Assembly (NCBI RefSeq): GCF_900177245.1
Contig: NZ_FXBM01000002.1
Location: 310,001-374,000, forward strand
Direction: 5' to 3'
DNA from: Rathayibacter oskolensis
GTDB taxonomy: Bacteria > Actinomycetota > Actinomycetes > Actinomycetales > Microbacteriaceae
Length of the DNA: 64,000 nucleotides
A program made the position numbers and the translations under genes. The notes beneath the pieces were generated by a model. The model was given only the letters and a program-made list of their open reading frames with translations, was not told the origin of the DNA and ran no database searches. Within the stretch, counting starts at the first letter, position 1; every line of letters starts with the position of its first letter. Shown piece after piece: positions 49,908-57,319 of this stretch.

Positions 49908-51954
49908 GGACAACGCTCCCAGGGCCAACCGCCGCCTCCGCCGCGACGCCCGCTACTCGCCGTACGACGGCGGGCCCGATCCGCTCGCGCCTCCCGTCGA
50001 CATCGCCGCAGCGCTCGACGCGATCGGCGAGGACGTGATGGCCGGCACCTCCCCGGAGCGAGCGATGCGCGAGTACCTGCGCCGCGGCGCTCGCGACGGG
50101 CGCGGGCTCGACGATCTCGCCGCCCGCGTCGCCGAGCGCCGTCGCGAGCTCTCGAAGAAGCACAACCTCGACGGCACCCTCCGCGAGATCCGCGAGCTGC
50201 TCGACCGGGCAGTGCTCGCCGAGCGCAAGCAGCTCGCCCGCGACACCGAGATGGACGACGCCGATCGCGCCCTCGCCGAGATCCAGCTCGACAGCCTGCC
50301 TCCCTCTCCCGCTGCCGCGGTGTCGGAGCTCGGCGACTACCGCTGGCAGAGCCCCGAGGCGCGCGCCGACTTCGAGAAGATCCGCGAGCTGCTGGGCAGG
50401 GAGATGCTCGAGCAGCGCTTCGAGGGCATGAAGCAGGCGCTCGAGAACGCGAGCGACGCCGACCGCGCGGCCATCGACGCGATGCTCCGCGACCTCAACG
50501 AGCTGCTCGAGGCGCACGCCCGAGGCGACGACACCCCCGAGCAGTTCGACGCCTTCATGGCGCAGCACGGCGAGTACTTCCCCGAGTCCCCGGAGTCGGT
50601 GGACGAGCTCATCGACGCCCTCGCGGCCCGCGCGGCCGCGGCGCAGCGGATGCGCAACTCGATGACCCAGGAGCAGCGCGACGAGCTCGACGCCCTCGCC
50701 CAGCAGGCGTTCGGCACCCCCGAGCTGATGCAGTCCCTCGGCCGCCTCGACGAGACCCTGAGGGGCCTGCGCCCCGGCGAGGACTGGGGCGGCTCCGAGC
50801 GGATGGACGGCGAGCAGGGCCTCGGTCTCGGCGACGGCACCGGCGTGTTCCAGGAGCTCGCCGACCTCGACGCCCTCGCCGAGCAGCTCGCGCAGCCGCA
50901 CGAGCGGTCGAGTCTCGACGATCTCGACCTCGACCTGCTGGCCCGCCGCCTCGGCGATGACGCGGCCGTCGACGCGCAGACGCTGAAGCGCCTCGAGCGG
51001 GCGCTGCGCGACTCCGGGACGATGCGGCGCGGCTCCGACGGCCGGCTGACGCTCACGCCGAAGGCCATGCGCCAGCTCGGCAAGGCGCTGCTGCGCGACA
51101 TCGCCGACACGATGTCCGGGCGGCAGGGGGCGCGCGACGTGCGCCGCGCGGGTGCCGCGGGCGACCGCTCCGGAGCCACCCGGTCGTGGGAGTTCGGCGA
51201 CACCGAGGCGTGGGACGTCACGAGGACCGTGACCAACGCGCTGACCCGCACCGCGGGCGGGGGGCGGCCCACGGGCGCCGGCGTCCGCATCGAGATCGGC
51301 GACGTCGAGGTCCAGGAGACGGAGGCGCGCACCCAGGCCTGCGTCGCGCTCCTTGTCGACACCTCGTTCTCGATGGCGATGGACGGGCGCTGGGTGCCGA
51401 TGAAGCGCACCGCTCTCGCCCTGCACACCCTGATCAGCAGCCGCTTCCGCGGCGACGAGCTGCAGCTCATCGCCTTCGGGCGCCAGGCCGAGGTGATGGA
51501 CGTCGAGCAGCTCGTCGGCCTCGACGCCGAGTGGGAGAAGGGCACCAACCTGCACCACGCCCTGCTGCTGGCCAACCGCCACTTCCGCAAGCACCCGAGC
51601 GCCCAGCCCGTGCTGCTGATCGTCACCGACGGCGAGCCGACGGCGCACCTCGAGCCCGACGGCGGGATCTTCTTCGACTACCCGCCCGACCCGGTGACCA
51701 TCGCCGTCTCGGTCCGCGAGCTCGACGCCTCCCTCCGCCTGGGCGCGCACACCACGTTCTTCCGGCTGGGGGAGGATCCCGGCCTCGCCCGCTTCATCGA
51801 CTCGCTCGCGCGGAGGGTCGGCGGCACCGTCGTGAACCCGGAGGCCGACGACCTCGGTGCGGCCGTCGTCTCCTCCTACCTCGGTGCGCGCGGCGCAGCC
51901 CCCGGCGGCCGCCCGCCCGGCGACGAGCTGTTCGGGCGCGGCTGGGGCTTCTGA
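49900..51954 (+). CDS. VWA-domain protein paired with the MoxR-type ATPase
   Basis: A 684-residue soluble protein. The first 450 residues are mostly charged helices. The C-terminal VWA domain has the metal site D487-T-S-F-S-M (a D-x-S-x-S form) and VTDGEP. Together with the preceding ATPase it forms a chaperone-like module known in many bacteria, often linked to metal insertion, stress or complex assembly; the client is unknown. Overlap by 8 bases (ATGGCTAG) couples translation. It converges with the SCO1664-family gene. Confidence 0.88.
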   Translation: MARDNAPRANRRLRRDARYSPYDGGPDPLAPPVDIAAALDAIGEDVMAGTSPERAMREYLRRGARDGRGLDDLAARVAERRRELSKKHNLDGTLREIRELLDRAVLAERKQLARDTEMDDADRALAEIQLDSLPPSPAAAVSELGDYRWQSPEARADFEKIRELLGREMLEQRFEGMKQALENASDADRAAIDAMLRDLNELLEAHARGDDTPEQFDAFMAQHGEYFPESPESVDELIDALAARAAAAQRMRNSMTQEQRDELDALAQQAFGTPELMQSLGRLDETLRGLRPGEDWGGSERMDGEQGLGLGDGTGVFQELADLDALAEQLAQPHERSSLDDLDLDLLARRLGDDAAVDAQTLKRLERALRDSGTMRRGSDGRLTLTPKAMRQLGKALLRDIADTMSGRQGARDVRRAGAAGDRSGATRSWEFGDTEAWDVTRTVTNALTRTAGGGRPTGAGVRIEIGDVEVQETEARTQACVALLVDTSFSMAMDGRWVPMKRTALALHTLISSRFRGDELQLIAFGRQAEVMDVEQLVGLDAEWEKGTNLHHALLLANRHFRKHPSAQPVLLIVTDGEPTAHLEPDGGIFFDYPPDPVTIAVSVRELDASLRLGAHTTFFRLGEDPGLARFIDSLARRVGGTVVNPEADDLGAAVVSSYLGARGAAPGGRPPGDELFGRGWGF

Positions 51955-51982
51955 CCTGCTCCCTCGGTGACGGGTCGCGTGG

Positions 51983-52750
51983 TCAGAACAGCGGCCACGG
52001 CACCGCGGGCATGCTGCCGCGCGGTGCCGGGAAGCGCCCGGACGAGCGGAGGCGTTCGCACCGCTTCGCGAACGCCGCGATCTCCTCCTCCATCAGCACC
52101 TCGCCGAGAGCCGCCCCCAGCTCGCCGTCGATCGCTGCCCGGAGGTGCGCCAGGGCCGCGATCTCGTCGGCCGTCAGCGGTTCGCCGATCCAGCCCCAGA
52201 GCACCGTGCGCAGCTTGTGCTCGGCGTGGAAGGTGAGCCCGTGGTCGACCCCGAAGCGGTGGCCGTCGGGCATCTCGAGCACGTGCCCGCCCTTGCGGTC
52301 GGCGTTGTTGACGACCACGTCGAACACCGCCATCCGCCGCAGCGCCTCCGAGTCCTCGTGCACGAGCGAGATGTCGCGGTCGTTCTCGTCGCTTCCGTCG
52401 AGGACGTGCCGCCACCCGTCCGGAATCGCGTCGGCCGGAACGAGGCCCACGGCGTCCTGCTCGGGGTCGATGTCCTGCCACAGCTGCACCATGCCGACGC
52501 CGAGCGGCCCCTCGCGGACCCAGGTGCAGGGCACGACGTTCCAGCCGAGCGCCTCCGAGACGAGGTAGGCGGCCCGCTCGCGGCCCGCGAGATCGCCGTC
52601 GGGGAAGTCCCACAGCGGCTTCTCGCCCGCGATCGGCTTGTAGACGACGGAGGTGTCGCCGATCTGCGCGAGGAACGTCGCGTTCGAGGCGGTCGTGATC
52701 CGTCCCCTGAGCTCCAGCTCGCCGGCGACCGGCTCGGAGTCGGAGCTCAT
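51983..52750 (-). CDS. SCO1664-family protein (kinase-fold-like)
   Basis: A 255-residue protein of the actinobacterial SCO1664 family, related in fold to phosphatidylinositol 3/4-kinase-like and HipA-like domains. V-V-Y-K-P-I-A-G-E (near 33-41) gives the ATP-site Lys; F-D-V-V-V-N-N-A-D-R-K (about 145-155) and F-G-V-D-H-G-L resemble the catalytic and metal-binding loops. Function is not established. It overlaps the DUF3090 gene (ATGA), and with it and the histidine phosphatase forms a trio conserved in Actinobacteria. Confidence 0.88.
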   Translation of the reverse strand: MSSDSEPVAGELELRGRITTASNATFLAQIGDTSVVYKPIAGEKPLWDFPDGDLAGRERAAYLVSEALGWNVVPCTWVREGPLGVGMVQLWQDIDPEQDAVGLVPADAIPDGWRHVLDGSDENDRDISLVHEDSEALRRMAVFDVVVNNADRKGGHVLEMPDGHRFGVDHGLTFHAEHKLRTVLWGWIGEPLTADEIAALAHLRAAIDGELGAALGEVLMEEEIAAFAKRCERLRSSGRFPAPRGSMPAVPWPLF

Positions 52751-53277
52751 GCGAGCGGGCAGTCGTGCCCGTCGGGGTCCATCGGGTCGCCGCACCGCGG
52801 GCAGAGCGGGCGGCCGGCGCCGACCACCTCGAGCGTCCGCTTGGCGAAGGCGCGAGCGGTGCCCACGGGGATGCGCACCTGCAGCACCTCGGTCGGCTCC
52901 GTCTCCTCCTCGTCGGGGGCGTCGTCCTCGATCGGGTACGCCTCGATCAGGATCTGCGCGGTCGCCGGGTCCCAGCCGAGGCTGATCCCGCCGACGCGGA
53001 ACTCGGGCTCCACCGGCTGGTCGAGGGGCTCGTTGTCGACGAGCTCGGGAGGCGTGCCGGCCGGGACGCTCACCGGGTTGCCCTGGGCGGCCATCAGCTG
53101 GTCGAGGATCTCGTCGATCTTCTCGGCCAGCAGGGCGGACTGCTGCTTCTCGAGTCCGACGCTGACGACGCGGGGGCCCGTGCGGGCCTGGAGGTAGAAG
53201 GAGCGCGAGCCGGGGGAGCCGACGGTTCCGACGACGACGCGGTCGGGCCAGTCGAACCCGTGGACGATCGGAGGCAT
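52747..53277 (-). CDS. DUF3090-family protein
   Basis: A 176-residue protein. G-S-R-S-F-Y-L-Q-A-R and V-S-V-G-L-E-K-Q-Q-S-A-L-L-A-E-K-I are family hallmarks, and the C-terminus carries a zinc-ribbon-like C-P-R-C ... D-C-P. Function unknown. It is the middle gene of the trio: the histidine phosphatase gene ends 45 bases upstream and the SCO1664-family gene overlaps its stop. Confidence 0.9.
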   Translation of the reverse strand: MPPIVHGFDWPDRVVVGTVGSPGSRSFYLQARTGPRVVSVGLEKQQSALLAEKIDEILDQLMAAQGNPVSVPAGTPPELVDNEPLDQPVEPEFRVGGISLGWDPATAQILIEAYPIEDDAPDEEETEPTEVLQVRIPVGTARAFAKRTLEVVGAGRPLCPRCGDPMDPDGHDCPLA

Positions 53278-53322
53278 GCGCCCAGTCTACGAGCGTGCGC
53301 CTGACACCCGCCCGGGCGCCCG

Positions 53323-54009
53323 CTACTCGTGCCCCGCGCCCCCGCCGACCGGAGCATCGGCGGCGGGGGCCGCCGCGCGCAGCCACGAGAGGTCGCCCGC
53401 CTCCGTGTTCGTGGCGACGACCTCGGGCCGGCCCGCGCCGTAGCGGATGATCGACACCGATGCCGGCCCGACCGTGATCCGCTGGAACAGGTCGAGGTGC
53501 ATCCCGAGCGCGTCGGCGAGGATCGCCTTGATCGTGTCGCCGTGGCTGACCGCCGCCCACACCGCGTTCGGGCCGTGCCCCGCGGCGACCGCCGCGTCGT
53601 GCCTCCGGATCGCGCCGACCGCGCGCGCCTGCATCCCCGCGAGCGACTCGCCTCCGGGGAACACCACCGCCGACGGCTGGCTCTGCACGACCGACCACAG
53701 CGGCTCCTTCGCCAGCTCGCGCAGCGACCTGCCCTGCCACTGCCCGTAGTCGCACTCGGTGATGCCCCTCTCGATCGACGTCGCGGGCGAGCCGCTCTGC
53801 CGTTCGAGGACGAAGCGCGTGGTCTGCCGGCAGCGCTCCAGCGGGCTCGACACGACCGAGGCGAGCTCCACCGCGGCGAGCCGCTCGCCGGTCCGCGCGG
53901 CCTGCTGCCGCCCGACCTCGTCGAGCCTGACTCCCGCGGTGCGTCCCGCGAGGATCCCTGCGGTGTTGGCCGTGGTGCGCCCGTGCCGGACGAGGAGGAG
54001 GGTGGGCAT
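53323..54009 (-). CDS. Histidine phosphatase of the MSMEG_4193 type
   Basis: A 228-residue phosphoglycerate-mutase-fold phosphatase with the catalytic LVRHGRT (6-12), second-His region V-S-H-G-D, and T-E-C-D-Y-G-Q-W-Q-G-R-S. The physiological substrate is not established. It is the first gene of the conserved trio. In many Actinobacteria the cysteine ligase gene mshC (mycothiol synthesis) lies next to these genes; it is absent from this window. Confidence 0.88.
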   Translation of the reverse strand: MPTLLLVRHGRTTANTAGILAGRTAGVRLDEVGRQQAARTGERLAAVELASVVSSPLERCRQTTRFVLERQSGSPATSIERGITECDYGQWQGRSLRELAKEPLWSVVQSQPSAVVFPGGESLAGMQARAVGAIRRHDAAVAAGHGPNAVWAAVSHGDTIKAILADALGMHLDLFQRITVGPASVSIIRYGAGRPEVVATNTEAGDLSWLRAAAPAADAPVGGGAGHE

Positions 54010-54148
54010 CGCTCCAGAGTAGGCGGGTGCGGGCTCGACGGCGTCGGCACCTCCTCCCTCCGAAGGATGCCCGGTGGGCCTCCGGCGCCTACCGTGGAGG
54101 TGCGGCCGCCCACCGCGGCCCGACGGACACCCACCCGAAGGGACTCTC

Positions 54149-54994
54149 ATGGATGGGACCACGCCCACCGGCACTCCGCAGGACGGCCCCGATGCCGTCA
54201 CGCCCCAGTGGGCGGCTCCGGAGGCGACGGGTCGCCAGAACGAGACGGCCCTCCGCATCCGCGGCCTGCGCAAGCGCTTCGGCGACAGAGAGGCCGTCGC
54301 GGGCATCGACCTCGACGTGCCGGCCGGGTCGTTCTTCGGTCTCGTCGGGCCCAACGGCGCCGGCAAGACGACGACCCTCTCGATGGCCACCGCGCTGCTG
54401 CGGCCCGACGCCGGCACGGTCGCCATCCACGACGTCGACGTCTGGAAGGACACGCTCGAGGCCAAGCGCCTGATCGGCGTGCTGGCCGACGGGGTCAAGC
54501 TCTTCGACCGGCTCACCGGGCTCCAGCTGATCACCTACTACGGCCTGCTCTGCGGCATCGACCGCCCGACCGTGCTCGAGCGCGCCGGCGATCTGCTGGC
54601 TCTGCTGGGTCTCGATCCGGCCGATCGCACCCTCGTCGTCGACTACTCCGCGGGCATGACCAAGAAGATCGCGCTGGCGTGCGCTCTGGTGCGAGCCCCG
54701 CGCCTCCTCGTGCTCGACGAGCCGTTCGAGTCGGTCGACCCCGTGTCGGCGGCGAACATCCGCGACATCCTCACCGGCTTCGTCGCGTCCGGCGGCACCG
54801 TCATCGTCTCGAGCCACTCGATGGACCTGGTCGAGAGGATGTGCGACCGGGTCGCCGTCATCGCCGACGGGCGGGTCCTCGCCGCGGGCACGCTCGAGGA
54901 GGTCCGCGCCGGATCCAGCCTCGAGGAGCGCTTCGTCGCGCTCGTCGGCGGCCGCACCCACCAGGAGGGCCCGGCATGGTTGCGCATCTCCTGA
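54149..54994 (+). CDS. ABC-2-type exporter ATPase
   Basis: A 281-residue ATPase with Walker A GPNGAGKT (67-74), Walker B LLVLDEPFESVDP and the signature D-Y-S-A-G-M-T-K-K in place of L-S-G-G-Q, common in ABC-2 exporters. The first 33 residues are a flexible extension. The ATG is preceded by GAAGGGA; the longer upstream frame is rejected. It overlaps the permease gene by 19 bases, so the two form one exporter of unknown substrate. Confidence 0.9.
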   Translation: MDGTTPTGTPQDGPDAVTPQWAAPEATGRQNETALRIRGLRKRFGDREAVAGIDLDVPAGSFFGLVGPNGAGKTTTLSMATALLRPDAGTVAIHDVDVWKDTLEAKRLIGVLADGVKLFDRLTGLQLITYYGLLCGIDRPTVLERAGDLLALLGLDPADRTLVVDYSAGMTKKIALACALVRAPRLLVLDEPFESVDPVSAANIRDILTGFVASGGTVIVSSHSMDLVERMCDRVAVIADGRVLAAGTLEEVRAGSSLEERFVALVGGRTHQEGPAWLRIS

Positions 54995-56553
54995 CCCTGC
55001 GCCTCCTGCTCCTGCGGAACACCCTGACCCGCAACGTCTGGCAGCTGGTAGGCGTGGTCTTCGGCGCGCTGTACGCGCTGTTCCTGCTGGGGCTCGTGGT
55101 CGTCGGGCTCGTCTCGCTCGGCGCCACCGACCCCGCGTTCGCGAGCGTCGCGCTGACCCTCGGCGGGTCGGTGCTGCTGCTGGGCTGGGTGCTCGGGCCG
55201 ATCTTCGTGTCGGGATCCGATCAGAGCCTCGACCTGACGACGCTCGCCACCTTCCCGATCCCGCTGCGCACCCTGATGCTGGGCCTGGCCGCCGCGGGTA
55301 TCGCGGGGATCCCGGGGCTGGTCACCTCGCTCGGCGCCCTCGCCTCCGCCGCGGCCTGGTGGAACAACCCGATCGGCATCCTCCCGGGCCTCGTCTGCGC
55401 CGTGATCGGCGTCGCGACCTGCGTGGTCGCCTCCCGGCTGATCGGCGCGCTGACCACGGGCCTCGGCTCGAGCCGCCGCTACCGCGAGGTGATCGGCGGC
55501 GTCGTGCTCGTCGTGCTGGTCCTCCTCGGGCCGCTGATCATCGGGCTCACCGGTGTGGTCAGCGAGGGCGTCGATCTGCTCCCCGTGATCGCCTCGGCCC
55601 TCGGCTGGTCGCCGCTCGGCGCGATCTGGGCGGTGCCCGGCTCGATCGTCGCGGGCGACTGGCTCGTCGCGCTCGCGCGCTTCGCGATCGGAGTCGCCAC
55701 CCTCGCCCTGGTCACCTGGGCCTGGTCGCGGGCGCTGCGCCATGCGCTGTCCGAGCCGGCCGCGTCGACCTCGCGCGCCGCCTCCGGCTCGGTGGGCATC
55801 GGTCTGTTCGGGCGCTTCCCCGGCACGCCGACCGGAGCCGTCGCCGCCCGCGCCCTCGGCTACTGGTGGCGCGATCCGCGCTACAGCCGCGGCCTGCTCA
55901 TCATTCCGGCGATCGTCGTCCTCGCGGTCTTCTACAGCGCGATCGGCGGAGGCGGCGGGACGCTGGTCATCCTGTCCTCCCTCTTCATCGGGTTGATCTT
56001 CGGCGTGACCCTCTGCGCCGACGTGTCCTACGACGGCACGGCGTGGGCGGCCCACGTGAGCTCGGGAGTCACCGGCGCGGCGGATCGCGCCGGTCGCGTC
56101 ATCGCCGCCGCGATCGTCGGGGTCCCCGCGGTCCTGGTCGTCGGCATCGGCACCTGCCTCTACGCGGGGCAGCCGGAGCTGATCCCCGCGGTGCTCGGGA
56201 TGTCGCTCGCGCTGGTGCTGAGCGGTTTCGGGGTCTCGAGCGTCGCCTCCGCCCTGATCGTGTACCCGGTGCCCGCACCGGGCGACAGCCCGCTGAAGAC
56301 GCCGCCGGGCTCGGGGATGATCTCGAGCGTCGTGATGCTCGCCTGCATGGGCGCGACCGCGGCGCTGTCGCTGCCGTCGCTCGTGCTCGGACTGGTCTCG
56401 CTCGTCGTCGGGAGCACGGAGTTCGGAGTCTGGTCGCTGGTCGCCGCGCTCGTGCTCGGCTCGGTGTTCACTCTGGTCGGCGTCCGCGTCGGCGGCCGCA
56501 TCCTCGACCGCCGCGCTCCCGAGCTCTTCGCCGCCCTGGTCACGATCGGCTGA
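54976..56553 (+). CDS. ABC exporter membrane subunit, 525 residues
   Basis: A large membrane protein with about 12 predicted helices (for example 20-45, 60-78, 92-115, 125-145, 165-190). This size and layout fit the actinobacterial double ABC-2 permease group, in which one polypeptide replaces two half permeases. The start is set by the ATG within the ATPase gene's end, and translation is probably coupled. The cargo is unknown; a lipid, peptide or drug are possible. Confidence 0.85.
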   Translation: MVAHLLTLRLLLLRNTLTRNVWQLVGVVFGALYALFLLGLVVVGLVSLGATDPAFASVALTLGGSVLLLGWVLGPIFVSGSDQSLDLTTLATFPIPLRTLMLGLAAAGIAGIPGLVTSLGALASAAAWWNNPIGILPGLVCAVIGVATCVVASRLIGALTTGLGSSRRYREVIGGVVLVVLVLLGPLIIGLTGVVSEGVDLLPVIASALGWSPLGAIWAVPGSIVAGDWLVALARFAIGVATLALVTWAWSRALRHALSEPAASTSRAASGSVGIGLFGRFPGTPTGAVAARALGYWWRDPRYSRGLLIIPAIVVLAVFYSAIGGGGGTLVILSSLFIGLIFGVTLCADVSYDGTAWAAHVSSGVTGAADRAGRVIAAAIVGVPAVLVVGIGTCLYAGQPELIPAVLGMSLALVLSGFGVSSVASALIVYPVPAPGDSPLKTPPGSGMISSVVMLACMGATAALSLPSLVLGLVSLVVGSTEFGVWSLVAALVLGSVFTLVGVRVGGRILDRRAPELFAALVTIG

Positions 56554-56598
56554 TGCGCCGGCCCTCGCCCCACTCCGGACGTCGCAGCCCCAGCCGCT

Positions 56599-56644
56599 GT
56601 CCAGAAGTTGTCGCACTGGGCGTCGAGTGCGACAACTTCTGGAC
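56599..56644. repeat. Perfect hairpin, copy 1 of a tandem pair
   Basis: A 19-base perfect stem (left arm GTCCAGAAGTTGTCGCACT) encloses an 8-base loop GGGCGTCG. It lies 45 bases after the exporter permease gene. No T-run follows, so it is not a typical intrinsic terminator. Confidence 0.85.
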
Positions 56645-56684
56645 TCTCGCTCGCGCACGCCGCCCGGCGTGGCCACCCACTGTC

Positions 56685-56724
56685 CAAGAGTTGTCGTACT
56701 GGGCGTCGAGTGCGACAACTCTTG
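56685..56724. repeat. Hairpin with the same loop, copy 2 of a tandem pair
   Basis: A 16-base stem (left arm CAAGAGTTGTCGTACT) with one G-T pair and the identical loop GGGCGTCG. The stem shares TTGTCG(C/T)ACT with copy 1. It ends 22 bases before the GTG of the 2'-5' RNA ligase-like gene. Confidence 0.85.
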
Positions 56725-56746
56725 AGTTCTCGCGGAGGATGGGGGT

Positions 56747-57232
56747 GTGCGCAGCGTCGAACTCCTCCTGGATGCGGAGTCGGAGGCGCGGATCAGGGCG
56801 CAGTGGGAGGCGCTCGAAACGGCCGGCATCCCGAGTCTGTCCCTGCACACCTCGGCCAGCAACCGGCCGCACGTCACCCTCGTCGCCGGCCCCGAGCTCA
56901 TCGCGCCCGAGCCCGGCGCGCTCGGTGCGCTGCCCGCCCGGATCGATCTCGCGGCCGTCCTCCTCTTCCCGCACGACGGCCGCTACGTGCTCGCGTGGGG
57001 CGCCACCCGGTCTCCGGCGCTCGACGCGCTGCACGCCCGCGCCACCCGACTGGTCCCCGGAGGCGTGCCCACGTCGCTCCCGGAGGAGTGGACCCCGCAC
57101 GTGAGCATCTCGCGCCGCCTCCGCGCCGAGCAGCTCGCCGAGGCGGTGCCGCTGCTGGGCGAGCCGTTCTCCGTCGGCCTCGCCAGCGTGCGCTTCTGGA
57201 ACGGGGACACGAAGGAGATCACCGAGCTCTGA
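56747..57232 (+). CDS. 2'-5' RNA ligase / cyclic phosphodiesterase-like protein
   Basis: A 161-residue protein of the 2H phosphoesterase superfamily with two H-x-[TS] motifs: H-V-T-L-V (about 44-48) and H-V-S-I-S (about 122-126), both catalytic His present. Members hydrolyse cyclic phosphodiesters or ligate RNA ends in vitro; the natural substrate is uncertain. The GTG at 56747 follows GGAGGATG; the second hairpin lies just before it, which may affect its expression. Confidence 0.82.
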   Translation: MRSVELLLDAESEARIRAQWEALETAGIPSLSLHTSASNRPHVTLVAGPELIAPEPGALGALPARIDLAAVLLFPHDGRYVLAWGATRSPALDALHARATRLVPGGVPTSLPEEWTPHVSISRRLRAEQLAEAVPLLGEPFSVGLASVRFWNGDTKEITEL

Positions 57233-57306
57233 CTCCTCCCCAGGCGTGCGCCGCCGCCGCTCTCCCCGGGAGCGCCTACTCCCGAGGCCGCGTCGGAGGC
57301 GGCGGG

Positions 57307-57312
57307 TAGAGT
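57307..57312 (+). promoter_or_regulatory. -10 element for a leaderless recQ transcript
   Basis: TAGAGT ends 7 bases before the GTG of recQ, and no ribosome-binding site is visible. This arrangement points to transcription starting at the GTG itself. Confidence 0.5.
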
Positions 57313-57319
57313 TCCCCAG

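Noticed and set aside
56599-56724. The tandem hairpins as ordinary intrinsic terminators.
   Set aside because: No T-run follows either stem, and the loops are identical while stems differ. Termination remains possible but does not explain the loop conservation.
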